Source: Kingdonia uniflora (Eukaryota; Streptophyta; Magnoliopsida; Ranunculales; Circaeasteraceae). From it: DNA of 64,000 nucleotides. Where the stretch lies: the NCBI GenBank assembly GCA_014058105.1, contig JACGCM010001011.1, positions 1,555,501-1,619,500 of the forward strand, given 5' to 3'. The notes under the pieces are model-generated. The model saw only the letters and a list, made by a program, of their open reading frames with translations. It made no database searches and was not told where the DNA came from. Position 1 is the stretch's first letter; every line of letters starts with the position of its first letter. Shown here one piece after another: positions 10,864 through 24,407 of the stretch. The position numbers were made by a program, and so were the translations under genes.

Positions 10864-13800
10864 TCATTCTTCACTAAAGCTATCACTTAAATCATTACCC
10901 ACATTAGAAGGTCCTGCCGCGTCCCGTACAATACTTCCATATAACTGCTGACGTATGAATTTTGGCATTCTCCCCACAACAATTTTCTTTTTCTCTCTAA
11001 CCATGCTCTGTTTAAACGATTCGATTCTGGCAATCATGGGTTGTAAATATTTAGATCGGATTACCTCCATGTCACATTCTACACCTTGGGCAATTAAACC
11101 ATCGTATACCCTCTTACTTTTAGCTTCCAATCTCTTTAATTCTGTCGTAAAGAAGGATGTTACTGCCACTATTTCTCTCTCATAACTATCACCGCCTCAT
11201 TTTTAACCTATTTACTAAGAAGGAGCTCGCTCAGCTTATGTTGTGCTTCCTTCAGTGCTTTTTCCAGTTGTTCATAACGATTGTCCACTCATCGCTTTGC
11301 ACGACACACATCCGAATTCCGAGCCTCTTGCACTGTTATAAACTCGCCCATATGGTAAATCAAAGATATTGATGCTTCATTACCTTTACATTCTACCATC
11401 TTTTCGTCATAACATACCTCCAACTACAATAGATCCTTATCTAGCTTCGTATTCATATTTCAAAGTATGTCATTTTTGGATCGGTATTCTAAGATATTCA
11501 GATGCCGCATTTGCACAATCTGCTCTAGCTCGCATATTTTGTTCCAATCCTTTTTTATGACTTCATTCTGTTGGGCACAGACCTCCTTCATCTTCTTTAC
11601 CATCATCTCAGTAACCAACCACAATACTTTGTATTTTCGAGCACGAGCTCGAACGTCGCTTATCTCCGCCTCGAGCATATTAGCTTGAAACTGCAACTCC
11701 TTCACATTATTTCCATCTCCCTCTAACATGACTAGTAGTTCTATAATTTGCGTTCGCGCAAACATCAATACAGTATCTTATTGACTAGCTTGTTCTGAGT
11801 TACTTCCATCTTCAACAGCCCTTTCTCTTATCTCTTCTTCTAAACTCTCTATCTTTCTTAAACTAGAAGCCAATACCGCCTCTTTCTCTTAAAGAATATC
11901 AGTTAGGAGGGTTACTACATTTTGTTCTTTCGACATCTCTGCCCTCAATTTTTCTTCTGCTTCAGTAGTACTTTTTTGGGCACCCTGATTCGATCTTAGC
12001 TCAGTATTCATTTGTTCATTATTGGCACATAACGCATCGTACTGACTTTGTATAGCAGTCAGTTCTACCTATCATAACAGATTACATTTATAATAGTTCA
12101 TCATAACAACATAGTACATATAACAGTTTGATAAGATTACATCAAGAACGTGGTATCTGAGTAAGTTACATACATCATTATGTTCTCACAAAAAATAGAT
12201 TACATGTATTATCAAACATTACGAAGGACTGGTCAAAGGAAAACAAGAGTACTCTATTTGCAACTCTTCCGGACATGAGACGACTGTACCTTGTCTCTCA
12301 CTATCTTCCTATTCGACGCCTGCACATCTACCGGCGTGGTAAAGGTCACAACGTCCTACTAACATTGTTTACGCTGCATTTGGGGTATCAAACTCTCGAC
12401 CTTCTCTTCCTCCTCTTTTGACGGCTCTTCCCACGACCTAGGAATAGGTTACTCACCAACAATTTCTCCTTCATCTCGGGTAAACCATAGGTTTTAAACC
12501 TTGGCATTTTCCACTTCAAAATCCTTCCCACATTCCTCTACAAACTTCCTAAATACGTTATCTACCCTAGACAGTTCTCTCCCATAAAACTCAATAATAC
12601 TGTCTGTGTGACGCTTATGCTCTGTTCGAGTAGCGACTTTAATATCATTTGTGCTTCGTGCAACCGCTGGCACGTGTTTTTCTGTAATACACCTAAAGTC
12701 CTCACATCCGCTTCTACCTTCATTCTAACAACCACTTCTTTCGACAGCCGCGTTGCTAAAGACATTTTTTCCTCTACTTGCTGTAATAACTCATCTTGTA
12801 ACCCCTTTAATTTACCCTCTAATTGCTTTTGGACCTCCATTTGCTATTTTCTTATCCTGAAAAATACAATTCTCATGGCCCTCCGATCCTACTTAAAGCC
12901 AAATGTATCAGATAAAGGTTCTACATTACCCCATACAACAGACACACCAGCTCAAGTAGAAATTTTTTTTGCCTCTAACCTATGACGATTAAGTGCTGCT
13001 TGCGCTAAGAACATAACTCGAGCTGGGTCCGGTACTAAACCTCTCTCCTTCAAAAGCTCTATATAAGCTTCTTTTAACCCTCGTTCACTATCTACTTTGA
13101 CCTTGAAATATAATGTCAGAGCTACTAACATACTCTGGCACCTCGCCTTATCACTCAGGTCGTTAAAACAAGTCAATTCTTTTGGTTTTTGAACTAATAA
13201 TCCCCTTTCCTCTTCCTTCCTTAACACCTTATCCCATTCTATTTTTATCTTAGCATATCTACATTGCAGATCGTATAACACTCTAAAAGTTTTCTCTGAA
13301 TTTAAGTTAAATTGCCTTATCTCATATTCAGTTTTATTATGTACCAGTTGAATATGAGCCACGGAGTTCCTCACTTTACTCAACGACCTCTTTAGTTCAA
13401 AGTTTGTTTTTCTCAATCGCTCTATCTTCTACACAGATTACATATACTTTATTATAATACAAACATTCACGAAAAACATATTTCAAACATCACTCCAAAC
13501 ATAAACAGTGTACGATTATACAAAGTACTATCATATCCAAATCAAGAGAGCTGCAAAACATAAGACAGGATACCACAAAATGGTTAAAAGTTTTTGCTAA
13601 TGTCTACCTCAGGAGGAGATTTTAATGTCTTCTCCAAAGGAGGAACTATTTTCGTATGTTCCACTAGAGGGTCCAATATTTGCTCAGTAGATTGGAGTGG
13701 CTCTGTACGACCTGGTGGTAAGTCTGATGCTTTCTCAGGATAAATAGCCGCATCATCAGCAATTTATTCCTCTTCAAACTCTGAAGGAAGCACTACCTCC

Positions 13801-15660
13801 TTATACCTGCCACTCCGGGTCAGCTCTACATCATCCTCACTCAAGCTAAAGTTATAGTAGGATTGGATAAAGTGGTTCCTTTCCACTAAGGCTACTGCAA
13901 CCGAATCCGTCATAAGCTTGTTATGCTTCGACAAAACACCGAACTTTTCTGCAGCCGCTGTAGCCCTTCCTCTCCTTCTTTAACAGGAGTTCAGCTTTGA
14001 GCTCATTCATATGAACTGACTGAGCCTCGAACTTTACCGTCAAAGCACCAAACTCTTGGCTCCTCATGTCCAAGCATTGTCTTGCCCCCTTCAACAGTGT
14101 GAAGAGCGGCCTATACAAACAGCAAAAGATAGAGTCAGTTCAATATTTTCCTTATTTTGATCAATTAAGAATTTTTAAACACCTACCGCGAACGTATGCT
14201 CAAGATACTCATCCTTGACCTTCTGTGGGTTCGTCCTAGCTATACGGCAGTATTTCTTCTCTAATTCTTTCTTTTTGGCCGCAGCATGAGGGAGAGATAG
14301 GTGACTGCCCTCCTCTCCATGACGTTTCTCTTTAAAGATCTCGTCTCAACCTCCTCAGGAGCGGAAACACCCACTTTGAGTTTTTCCTTCCCGCCACCAG
14401 ACACGACCATTGTGGTCTCTTGACCCACGACCACAACCCCACTAACAGAGGTGCTCTGTTGCACTGACTTTCGGACCTTCCGAGTAACCCTCGTGGTAGT
14501 TTGTGGTACAGGAGATGGAGTACTCAATACATCTGCAATGGTCTCAGTAGCTTTCCGCTTGGCCATAACTTGTTTCTACTGAGCTCGCTGAACATTGGGT
14601 GCTAGAGAATCTACCCTTTTATCCCTACGGATACCCAACTCACTGAGTATCTCATTTAGTTCATCCGGATCTCGAGCAACACAGTCGAATAGCTGGTCTT
14701 GTCCAGAGTAGATAAAGGTTTGGGCTCTGTCAAAACAAGGAACATAATATTCAGTAACAGATCGAATACCAGATATGAGCTATTTGACGATTAGTCAATA
14801 TTACTTACTCGGGTTATAATATTTATAGTTAAGTTTGAGCGCTGGTTCATCTAGAACCTACAAACAGTTACCCTCTACCCATACAAGGTGGCCGTTCCAT
14901 AGTCTACCCGCATATTCAAAGTTAAAGAATTTCGGCCTCGATGAATCACTATACAAGTAACCACTACTTCGACTTTCAATATACTTCCATTTATAAAACT
15001 TCATTACATCTTCAGCCTCGAACTGCTTCGCAGTCCCTTCTTTCCTCTATTTTTCATTCAGTGCCTCACTTACCCTCATCATCTTATAAACATTCCCATT
15101 CAATTGGGTAGGGTAGCACTGTAATACATTCATAACCCTTTCTGAAAGTAGGTCACCGGAATTCTAAGGCCGTACGTGACCTGATTTAAGTAACACAAAA
15201 ACCCTCCCCTCAGGCTTGCTAACCCAAGCCCATTGTAATATGAAAGGTTAACCCCCTTAGTAATACCTCTATCCTTCTTCAACTTTTCCAAACATGGAAC
15301 TTTATAGTATATTGCTACCGCCTCTTTTCTGGAGACATAAGCCCTGAACTAGAGATCTTGGTTCTCCACATAACCCGCCATTTTCCCGGTAATTTCTTTT
15401 TATTTTTCAAGTACTCTTTCCCTACATCTACCCCCTCTGGGTATATGACAAGGACATTCTCTTTCTCCATGTTTCCCCCTTCTCTTTCATGTCCTCAGAT
15501 CTACTGGGCCCCAACACCTCTATAGTCATCCCCACATTATTAACAGTTTTATCCATAACACTATACTCATCCTCCCTTCCTAAAGATGACGTTTCCCCGA
15601 AACTGGGCAAAAATATAAATTTACTAGCAGGAATATTAGGTTTAGAACGCATACTGAACC
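10864..15660 (-). pseudogene. Antisense gene (aORF) of the Tat-type element, coiled-coil protein, decayed
   Basis: Minus-strand open segments form a series reading from 15652 down: 15652-15428, decayed 15420-14880, 14566-14261 (MAKRKATETIADVLS, basic), 14118-13921, 13416-12952, 12840-12562, 11768-11460 and 11169-10864. The part near 15200-14880 includes 'TQLNGNVYKMMRV', 'DVMKFYKWKYIESRS' and 'RPKFFNFEYAGRLW', which align with the free-standing gene at 30343-34291 ('QLNGNIYKV', 'DVLKYYNVKYFS', and RPQFFNLDSVGKV in its other copy). Later segments are Lys/Glu-rich with heptad-like spacing, so coiled coils are likely. Introns probably separate the segments. Function is unknown; such aORFs are known in the Tat lineage. 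Confidence 0.7.
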
Positions 15661-18500
15661 TACAGATGTAAGGACATATTTTATCATTATCGCTTCACTA
15701 CAAGCAGTAAAAATAGACTCACCTTTTACTCAGTCAACACGTCTATTTTCCTAATTCCCAAAAAAAAGTGCAAAAAACACATCATTTCTAAATTCTCTCT
15801 TCTTCTCCAACATAAATATTTTCTCTCTCTACAGGCAATATACACATGCAACACAACCTACACTACAGGCCTCTCTCAATGAACCGTTAAATTCTCTAAA
15901 AAGTCCCACATATTCAAAATACTTATACAGATTACTAAATCATATAGATTACCAAATCACAGGTTACTCACAAATCAAACAGACATAGTTTTACATTACC
16001 AACCTGTACTTGCAGAACAACAATCTTCTGCTTTGCCTGGACGTATTTTCGAAAACAAGCGATCCCGTCGTCTCTTCGACAATTTCCTATCACTTGATGA
16101 AGATCTCTTTCCTAAATCACACTTAGTACTCAAAGGTCTCCTCTCCTTGATAATAAGATTTACACCACTTTTATCTCCTTACAACTGTAGATAATTTATG
16201 AGGGATAGAGAGTCAATTTTTTATACTCTCTCTCGGCTTATGAAATGACGACTCTTTTTGACACGCTTCATCCATCCCTACTGTTGCTATAGGCATGTCT
16301 TTTCATTTTAAAACATCATTATGACTTATGTGATAATGTCTACTGTCATTACAACTATCCCTATTGTATGCCATTCAAAGTTCTACATATTTTCCTCAAT
16401 ACAGTGTAGAACGACCAATCACCTTACTTTTATACTCTACCAAGATCATACGGCATTCTTAAAATAGCTTAATTTTCAAAATTCGAAGATATCAATACAA
16501 TTGGTAAAATCCTACAGCTGTCTCCTACAATATCCGTACACATAGAGTAAAACAGAATACTTTACTGTTACAATAAGATCGAGACATCACATACTTTATT
16601 CTCTCACTGCCACTCATGTTACAATTATTCAAACCTAACCACTGAATACTCTGATCGTAGATTACTTCTTACGAGATTCCAGAAGCTGAGCTTACCAGGC
16701 TCCCCAATTATATCTAAAGAAACCCCGATAGTTCGGTTTCCTACACATAATTATCTCTCCAAATATTGCCATTACATCCTCTTCCACGATCTTATCACAT
16801 GCGTGTTGTCGAACAATCAGTTCTCACACCCTGAGATCCAATAGAGACCTACGAAAAATGTTGCACCAAATAAAGCGATCGTGTTCCACATGTCTGCCTT
16901 CATCCTCTAGCCCGACAAGATTCAATGGCCATTCCAGAAGTACGACATCATAAGGCAAGTGACAAAAATAACGTTCACAAAGTTTAGAAACTTTAATATG
17001 AGAATGACCGTCTACTGCATATTGAGCACGCCGCGCATACTGAGAACGAGTCCTCACCATGGTTAGTCACACTACCTCCAGAGAACGATTATCCCCACAG
17101 AAAATACAACTCATACCATCTGTAATTCCTGATTTTATAGCCACCAGAAAGATTTGTGAAGATATTACCCTACTGATTCAGCAAAAAAGTATATTATTCG
17201 AGCAATATTCGTTGAAAGACAAAAGATCAGCATCAATTACAGAAATATTAGGACAGTTCTTTGTTTTCATATCATAACGTATCTCCTCAGATTTTATAAG
17301 GACACATATCAAAATGGCAACAAACAAGACGACAACCAATCCGACAGTTGTACACACAGCTACACATCAGCCCTGTCTTACAGTTTGCATAAATATGACA
17401 TCCAGCTTGCATAAATAGCTCGACCTCCTCTCATTTTTACCTCAACTCTCACTACCATTTTCCCTTCATACCAATGATACCTAAACATCTATGCTACCAA
17501 CGCCTATGTTACAAACAGAAAGTGAAACAAACAAGCTTGAGACAAAGTATCATCATAACAGAACACAAATATTTCATTCAGTTTGAAAGTTTTTTTTACA
17601 AAATACTTTACAGAAGAGTACAAAGATTTTACAGATTACTTTAATTTACATCAAGTATCAACTCGACATTTTTCTTGGCAAGCAGAGTCAACAGAAGAGG
17701 CAGATTTCAAACTTTGATCCCATGCAACAAGTCTCAGGGAACTTAGAACCATAAATTACTGATGAAAGATCTTCTTCATGGCCAAAGAGTTATGGTCCAT
17801 AGAAGAAAATGATCCTCTGCATCCTCCTCACCTCCTCGTATGCTAGAGATTGACGAAAGACCTCATTTCTTCAACGAGACCCACTCATTAGTAGTGTATC
17901 AATGAGACTCTCTCGGCCGAATGCCTGCCACTTCATCTTCAGTTGTAACAGCTTCCTTCGCCAACAGCCGAAGACCATTATGATGTTCTGCCTCAGATGT
18001 CAACAGGTAATGGAAACGTACCATTTGGAAGTGGTCATCCCCTGCTTCCATCACTTCTTCATATGACATATGATGAAAAGTGGGAGAAACAGGAATTTGA
18101 GTAGGCAGATGTACGGTTGGTAACCGAAGTACCTAATACGCAATTCCTCCATCTTCCTCCAAATCATAGATTCTCGAGCCTGAGTCCTAGTCGTCACCAT
18201 ATTTACCATAGTAAACAAAGAAGGTAGAGATCAGAGATGAAGGTTTGCTTGTACCACTCAACTCAGAGTGCCCTTTTATACTCGGATCAGCATTCAAAGT
18301 AGACTCTCAACATTCCCAACATCAAAAAGATTTCCCATACAGCAATATTTGACTACAGTCATTGGTTCTAGGAAACCCAACGGACACCTGCAAAATTCAT
18401 GAATATGCATTAGAAATGAATCTCAGATATTAACTACAACATTTAATGATACTTCTTAACCAGCACCACTCGCCTACAACGCTTCTCGTACTGTTGGCTA
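15661..18500. other. Gypsy 3' region, no intact gene
   Basis: AT-rich sequence between the aORF and the 3' LTR. Two minus-strand openings begin alike, MVRTRSQ at 17060 (78 residues) and MVTTRTQ near 18200 (soon stopped), and may be first exons or decayed copies of one another. Nothing else is recognisable. Confidence 0.5.
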
Positions 18501-18512
18501 AGAAGGGGTGGT
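18501..18512 (+). other. Polypurine tract of the gypsy element
   Basis: 'agaaggggtggt' lies immediately upstream of the 3' LTR, where plus-strand DNA synthesis is primed. Confidence 0.75.
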
Positions 18513-19269
18513 TGTAGTGGCTTATTCTGCATATCAAGCTCATACCTCATCTTCGAACTACATACAAAATTTCGACCTCAATAATAGAGCACATGGTACA
18601 ATCAGAAATAAGATAACAACGTCAGAAAACATATACAACACGAGTTTCTCAACCAGCACCACTCATCCCTGACAACACTCATACTATTGGTTGAAAGCCG
18701 TCTTGTAATAGCTTATTTTGTATCTCAGACTCAAGCTTCGTCCTTGATCTCATTAGCATACAAAAATACTATTAAAGACATGACCAACTTTCCTTAGTTC
18801 AAGACATTACTTTTAATCTCTATACCAATAGTTTGATCTGTGTAAAGCGTACAGTCAGCAATAGAGCCGTTGTACAGCAGCAAAGATTGAAATATTACAT
18901 AATCTAGTCAAAGAATATCTCACACACACTTTATAACGTCCATTATTAGGAGACTTTATGGTCGTCAAACACTCACATTGGAGAACCTATAAATAGTCCA
19001 GGAGAACTGTAGATGAGGGACAAAATATTTGATACAGAAAAGTTCTTACTATGATATCTTATATTCTCATAATACTTAGTATAATAGATTAACAATCTCA
19101 ATAAGATCACCATCACTTTATCAAAATCTTCAAGAAAGGTCGTGGGTTTTAACCTATTAAGTTGTTTTCCACGCAAAATCATCTTGATGTTTGTTATCTA
19201 TTGTGCTTGAACGTTCTGAGTATATCTAGTGTAAAGGCTAAGTCCAAATCTCGGAATTAGGCTATTACA
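18513..19269 (+). repeat. 3' LTR of the Tat-type gypsy element
   Basis: It starts 'tgtagtggcttattctgc' and ends 'ggctattaca', 757 bp, the same length as the 5' LTR. Most differences from the 5' LTR are C/T or G/A, as expected from deamination of methylated cytosines. Confidence 0.92.
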
Positions 19270-19397
19270 TAAGCGATACTAAATACCCTAATAATATGCT
19301 TCATAATTTTTTTTCTCCGGGGAGATGCCCCTTAACCCCCTTATTTTGGTTTTTGACCCCAGTGGACTCGAGTCTTGGCTTCGCCTCTGGTTACATT

Positions 19398-20319
19398 AAT
19401 GCAAGTCATTTATTGTTGTATTGTCTAGAAGTAGCAACATACAATGCAACTCTTTATATTTTCTAAAATGCTGAAATTACGGAGCATTGTTGACATGAAA
19501 TATTGCTTTTACTCTAGCCTTCTTGTCTAATATGTTGTGTATGATTTTTGATTCTTTTGAATAAAATTAATAGTGGTTTGTTTATAATCTATTTTGCATG
19601 GCTATATGTGGTTTTCTGTTTACATTCCTGTAAGTTGTGTTTATGTGTTGATGGATCCATAAGCTCTAAATGGTAAGATTGCTCAAAGATTGAGAGGATG
19701 CTGGCTCAAATCCATCTGGATTCAGTGTAGTTTTTATAAGAAGATCATTGCTAGATGATTATGTCAAATTATTTGTGAAAAAAAAGAAATTAAATTACGA
19801 CATTCGTAAATGCTATCTTTAGGGAACAATGACATTTAGAAAAAGCTCTCGAATTATGATGTCGAGCTGCCCGTTTCTATTTTGCAGGCCAAAGGTTTAA
19901 ATATGAGGGAGAGAGACCTTGAGGTGGACCAACATGTTTGGTCTGATGTGCAACGTGACATGATTGTCGATCCTGAAGCTTGAGAGATTGCAGTGAGAGA
20001 GATAACTTTGGACGAGATAGCTGATAAGGACGAGATGATTGTTGGCGATGGAGTGATCAGATGTGGTACTACATGGCATTTAAGCTATTTTAAATGTAAT
20101 TACTTATGACTGTCCGAATTAGTTATAAGTCGAATAATTATGGAATTGAGATGATAAAGATATAATATTGTCAGTTTTGATTTTTCATAATTTGCTCCTT
20201 AATTGTCGTGAATCTGTGGGAATATTTAATATTTGAATATTTGTTTCCTTTATTATTTTTGTCAGTATTTATTATAAATAGGTGTTGGTCGCTCTGTGAA
20301 AATGGTGTATTATGAATTA
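19398..20319. other. Intergenic DNA with a weak tRNA-like motif
   Basis: No credible gene. At 19671-19681 'tggtaagattg' resembles a Pol III A box and at 19703-19713 'ggctcaaatcc' a B box, so a SINE fragment is possible, but the spacing is short and no poly-A or flanking duplication is evident. ORFs here are short. Confidence 0.35.
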
Positions 20320-21262
20320 TTTTGGAAGATAATGGTTTAGTATCACCTGATAATACGTAAATAGTAAATCCCTGGATCTGAAACTGAGTTTGGACAGTAG
20401 CAGGTTCTGTAATAAGCTAGAACGGTAACTGTAATAGAAAGAGTGTGAAGCTCGATGTGTGGATCGCACACTCTTTAGGAACAATATTTTGATCTATCCA
20501 GAGGTACTGGCAATGTAACGATAAGTTATTCCCTAGGATACAGTGAGCAAGAAAACTTTACAAGCGCGGCAGTACTGATCACACTGTACTTTGGTCGCAC
20601 CACCAATATCTCTGACGAAAGCAAGAGTAAGAGGGGAGAGTTAAAAAACCAAAGAGAGAGAGATAAGCTGTGTTTTTCAATATATTAAACAGTGGGGAGA
20701 TCATTCCCTCTTATAGGCAAATTCTTCAACGACTAGTAATAAATATGAGCAAAACGGTTTTTGTAATTTATGGAATAAATATAACTGTTACGAAATAAAT
20801 ATGGGTAGGAGTTTCAAAAAAGGTTTTGTCTGGTATAAAGTCAATTAAAATATAGCCGTTATAGTTTTGTATTTACAAAAATGTCCTTGAATTTTTTAGT
20901 AAAAATATTACAAGGCCTAGCCCAAGCCCCACGTCCCAAGTCCTAAGGGCCTCCAGAGCCAATTGCCCGAACCCGAACCCGTGCATGTGCTTGTTCCCGT
21001 GCCCAAGCCAGTCCGGCCTACCGGGTGGCCCGAGGGATGTCCATTTATGAGATGGTTTGAAACCTCCTCCCACACACTTACCACTATACACTCCTCTTAT
21101 ACTACTTGTATATCAGTTTCAAGTATACCTTGGGTTTTATCTCTTTCCATATACGTTTATCTCATTAATGTGGGACTACAAAAAAAGAGAATATGAGAAC
21201 TTTGGTTAACCAAGAATAATTTTATAAAACAATTTTTAACCAAGATTATTAAAAATCCAACA
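20320..21262 (-). repeat. 3' LTR of copia C1
   Basis: It ends (on the plus strand) with 'attaaaaatccaaca' at 21262 next to the polypurine tract. It matches 25789-26654 but is longer by about 77 bp, mostly around 20750-20800, so the other LTR has lost sequence. It includes a GC-rich Pro/Gly-like block at 20915-21060. Confidence 0.87.
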
Positions 21263-21815
21263 ATCCCCCACTTAAAAAATTCGGCAAACAAAAATAGTTT
21301 CGCAGTGAGATATATAGAACTGTGCATAAGTAAAAGTGTCTGAAGACTTGAACCTTTACGTAGTGGACAATCCCCAAAGCATAAGAATAATAAGTGATGA
21401 TCTAAGTCTTGAACTCATTATCCAGTTTTATATAGTAAAGGAAAATTACACACAATCCTACTTGGTGCAACCTCCAAAATAGCCGCACATTACGGCCATG
21501 TGTTTAATTCTAGTATAGGTGAAAACTCAAGAAAATTTAGCCCCAATTCTCATAGGAAGCGGCCCCACTTCCACAATCACCCTGGTGAGTTTATCAAGAG
21601 TGCTCCTATAGCTAGGCACCTCACTCAAAATATGAGATATAGTTCTCATTAAGATTTTTCAAGAAAACTCAATCGACTCTCGCTGCAGGATGTCATGTAC
21701 ATATAATATATACACATTGGGATGAATTTTTGTGTTATAAACTCTTAAGTTGTATGATTTAAATATCATGATATGGCTTGTTTTCCCCATTGAACCTAAT
21801 TCTTGGGATCTCCAG

Positions 21816-23460
21816 TCATTTAGGTTGGGTTTCCACCGTACCTGATTCAAAAATGGGCTTAAGTCCCATCCCTATCGATGTGTTCCATACTTTATCTCGA
21901 GATAATTCTTTCATCAAAGGATCTGCAAGGTCGTTCTCCGATCTTACAAAATCCATTGTCATAACACCCGACGTGAGGAACCCTCTCACCTTGTTGTCTT
22001 TACGATTAATCGCTAACTTCTTACAATTATAGTAATTGTTCTGCACTCTAGCTATTGTAGCAGTACTATCATAGTAGATCAAGACCAACAGTATAGGCCT
22101 ACTCCATAAAGGAACATAAGACAAAAAGTCTTTCAAGCAACTTGCATCCTTACTAGCAACAGCTAGTGCCACTAACTCAAACTCTATAGTTGACTGAGCT
22201 AAAATGGACTACTTTTTGGACCTCCAAGAAATTGCCCTGCCAGCGATACTAAAAATGTACCCATTGGTAGCTTTGGAATCATCCAAAAATGAGTTCTAAT
22301 CTGTATTGATAAATTCTTCAAGGACCGCGGAAAACCTCTGATAATGTAAACCCAAGTTCATGTTCTTTTTCTGGTATCACATAACTCGTTCAATAACACT
22401 CCAGTACTCCAAACTTGGTTTACTCATAAATCTACAAAGAATATAAGATATTGTCCAATCAGTTGCATATCTCAGGCTACCAATAATAGCTGCATATTCT
22501 TCTTGTCTAACAATATCTCTTGTGTACTTGAGTAATTTCACTTGAGGATTACAAGGAGTACATGCGGGTCTGCGATCATAATAGTTGTACTTCTACAAAA
22601 TCTTCTCAATATAATGAGATTGATCAAGAGAAATACCAGAATATGTGCGTGTGATCTTCATGCTCCAAATTATGCTAGCTTCACCTAGGTCTTTCATGAT
22701 CAAAGTTTTCATTAAGCATGTTCTCAGTTTCTAATACGAGCTCAAGAGTAGAACCAAATATAAGTAGATCATCAACATACAAACAAATCATAGTGCAAAA
22801 ATCACCAGATATTTTATAATATAGGCATTTATTAACAATATTAATCTTAAAAGTATTTAAAAGTAGAAGTTGGTCGATTTTGTCGTGCCACTATTTAGGA
22901 GCTTGCTTTAGACCGTATAAGGTCTTCATTAGCTTGTAGACCTTGTGTTCCTGACCATGTAACACAAAGCCTTTAGGCTGATCCATATATAGCTCCTCCT
23001 CAAGCTCACCATTTAAAAACACAGTTTGACATCTATTTGATGGATAATCAAATTGTGCACGGTAACAACGACAAATAACACGCTAATGGTAGTAACGCGA
23101 GTAACTGGGTAATATGTGTCAAAAAAAATTAATATTTTCTTTTTGCACATATCCTTTTGCTACTAATCTTACCTTATATTTATCAATAGTACCATCTGGT
23201 TTAAGTTTCCTCTTTAATATCCATTTACAACCTATAGAGCGACTACCACGATGTAACTCAACTAATCCCCAAGTCCCATTAAAGATAAGGGAATCCATCT
23301 CATCGTCAAATGCCTCACGCCATAAATCAACGTTACTAGAAGTTAACGCTTCCTATAATGAGTTAGGGTTAGACTATAAATTGTTTACAACAAAATTATC
23401 ACCAAAATGTTTAGCCCTTTTTATCCATTTACCTCTTCCAAATTTAGGGTTAATATCTTG
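21816..23460 (-). pseudogene. Reverse transcriptase and RNase H of copia C1
   Basis: Reading the minus strand, the catalytic box 'MICLYVDDLLIFGSTLE' is intact near 22790-22740. RNase H follows in broken frames ('DDSKATNGYIFSIAGRAISW', 'STIEFELVALAVAS') and ends with 'ENDLADPLMKELSRDKVW' and 'GMGLKP' at about 21850. The N-terminal half of the domain (23460-23000) is spread over several frames. Inactive. Confidence 0.82.
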
Positions 23461-23464
23461 AGTA

Positions 23465-24400
23465 TCAATAGGACCGGGGTACACTGGGGCTTAAAGATGT
23501 GAATAGTTGAGAACCTCCACTATTACTACTACTACCCCTACCGTTTCTTAACTTGTAAGGAAACTTGTCCACACAGAAATCTGTATCCAAAGATTCTATA
23601 ATAGAATTATCATGTATATTAAAAAATCTATAAGCTTTACTGTTAATTGCATATCCGATAAGAGCGCATTCATAAGCTCTGCTTTTTAGTTTTGTCCTAC
23701 TAGGATCAAGTTTGCATACATATGCCAAACAACCCCATACTTTGAAATAACTAACATTTGGTTTCCTATTTCTCCAAATTTCGTAAGGTGAAATATCATA
23801 AGTAATATGAGGTATACGTTTTAAAACGTAACATACTAATAATAAAACTTTACCTCACAAATATTTAGGTGTATCAGTGCTAAGTAAAATAACAACTATA
23901 AGTTTAGTAAAATTTCTATTTTTTATGTTCAACTTTTTTATTGAATTTTGGAGAAGAAGAAGTTGTAGTTTCATGTATAATCCCTAAAGATTCATAGAAG
24001 TTTTGAAATTCACGCGAATCATATTCAGTGCCTCTATCACTACGAAATCTCTTAATATTTCTATCAAATTGGCTTTTGGCCATAGTAACATAAGTTTTAA
24101 TCATATCGATAGCTTCACTCTTATGTCTCATAAGATATACCTAAGTGTAATTCGAGTAATTATCAGTAAAAGTAATAAAATACCATTTTCCATTTATGTT
24201 TAGGGTACTATCCATTTCACAAATATCAGAGTGTAGAAGTTCTAATAAATGAGATTCTCTAACTGTACTTTTATGAGATATCTTAGTGATCTTAGATTCA
24301 CTACAATGCTCACATTTATCAAAATCTTTTAAGTCTACTATAGGAATTAATCCAAGTTTACTCATTCTGTTAACTAGTTTTTTATTAACATGACGAAGTC
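23465..24400 (-). pseudogene. Integrase of copia C1
   Basis: Frames at 24365-24141 and 24131-23916 carry the zinc-binding tail 'CEHCSESK', 'LLHSDICEMDS', the first catalytic site as 'ITFTDNYS' (usually FIDD), and 'FRSDRGTEYDS' for the second acidic site. The usual GVAERKN motif with the third acidic residue is replaced by 'FNKKVEHKK'. The frame at 23728-23465 is the integrase tail ('CALIGYAINSKAYRF'). Confidence 0.82.
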
Positions 24401-24407
24401 TAGAATG

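Larger units (their letters stand above)
3595..19269 (+). mobile_element. Ty3/gypsy retrotransposon, Tat type, 15.7 kb, decayed
   Basis: Two 757-bp LTRs enclose the element, and a perfect 5-bp duplication TAAGC flanks it (3590-3594 and 19270-19274). A primer site 'tggcgccgtctgtgga' follows the 5' LTR and a purine tract 'agaaggggtggt' precedes the 3' LTR. Domain order is gag, protease, reverse transcriptase, RNase H, a second archaeal-type RNase H, integrase, then a very long 3' region with a minisatellite and a minus-strand gene. Dual RNase H, large size and an antisense ORF are known traits of the Tat lineage. Every coding part is broken. In the first 100 bases of the two LTRs I count about 11 differences, mostly transitions, so the insertion is old. 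Confidence 0.93.
3257..19389 (+). mobile_element. hAT-like element split by a Ty3/gypsy insertion
   Basis: The left end begins 'caggggcgaag' at 3257 and the right end finishes 'cttcgcctctg' at 19389, a near-perfect terminal inverted repeat of the CAGGGGCG type found in plant hAT elements. It is flanked by 8-bp direct repeats, tttacatt (3249-3256) and gttacatt (19390-19397), matching at 7 of 8 bases. Without the nested gypsy element it measures roughly 450 bp and encodes no transposase, so it is non-autonomous. It contains a tRNA-like A box at 3395-3405 and B box at 3438-3448, like the copy at 1614-1912. Confidence 0.8.

Noticed and set aside
19671..19713. Possible tRNA gene or SINE head
   Set aside because: A- and B-like boxes are present, but spacing is short and no cloverleaf, poly-A tail or flanking duplication could be drawn; left as a weak note.
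20863..21200. Pro-rich ORFs over GC-rich sequence at 20963 and 26297
   Set aside because: They fall inside the LTRs of copia C1 and reflect the GC-rich LTR block.
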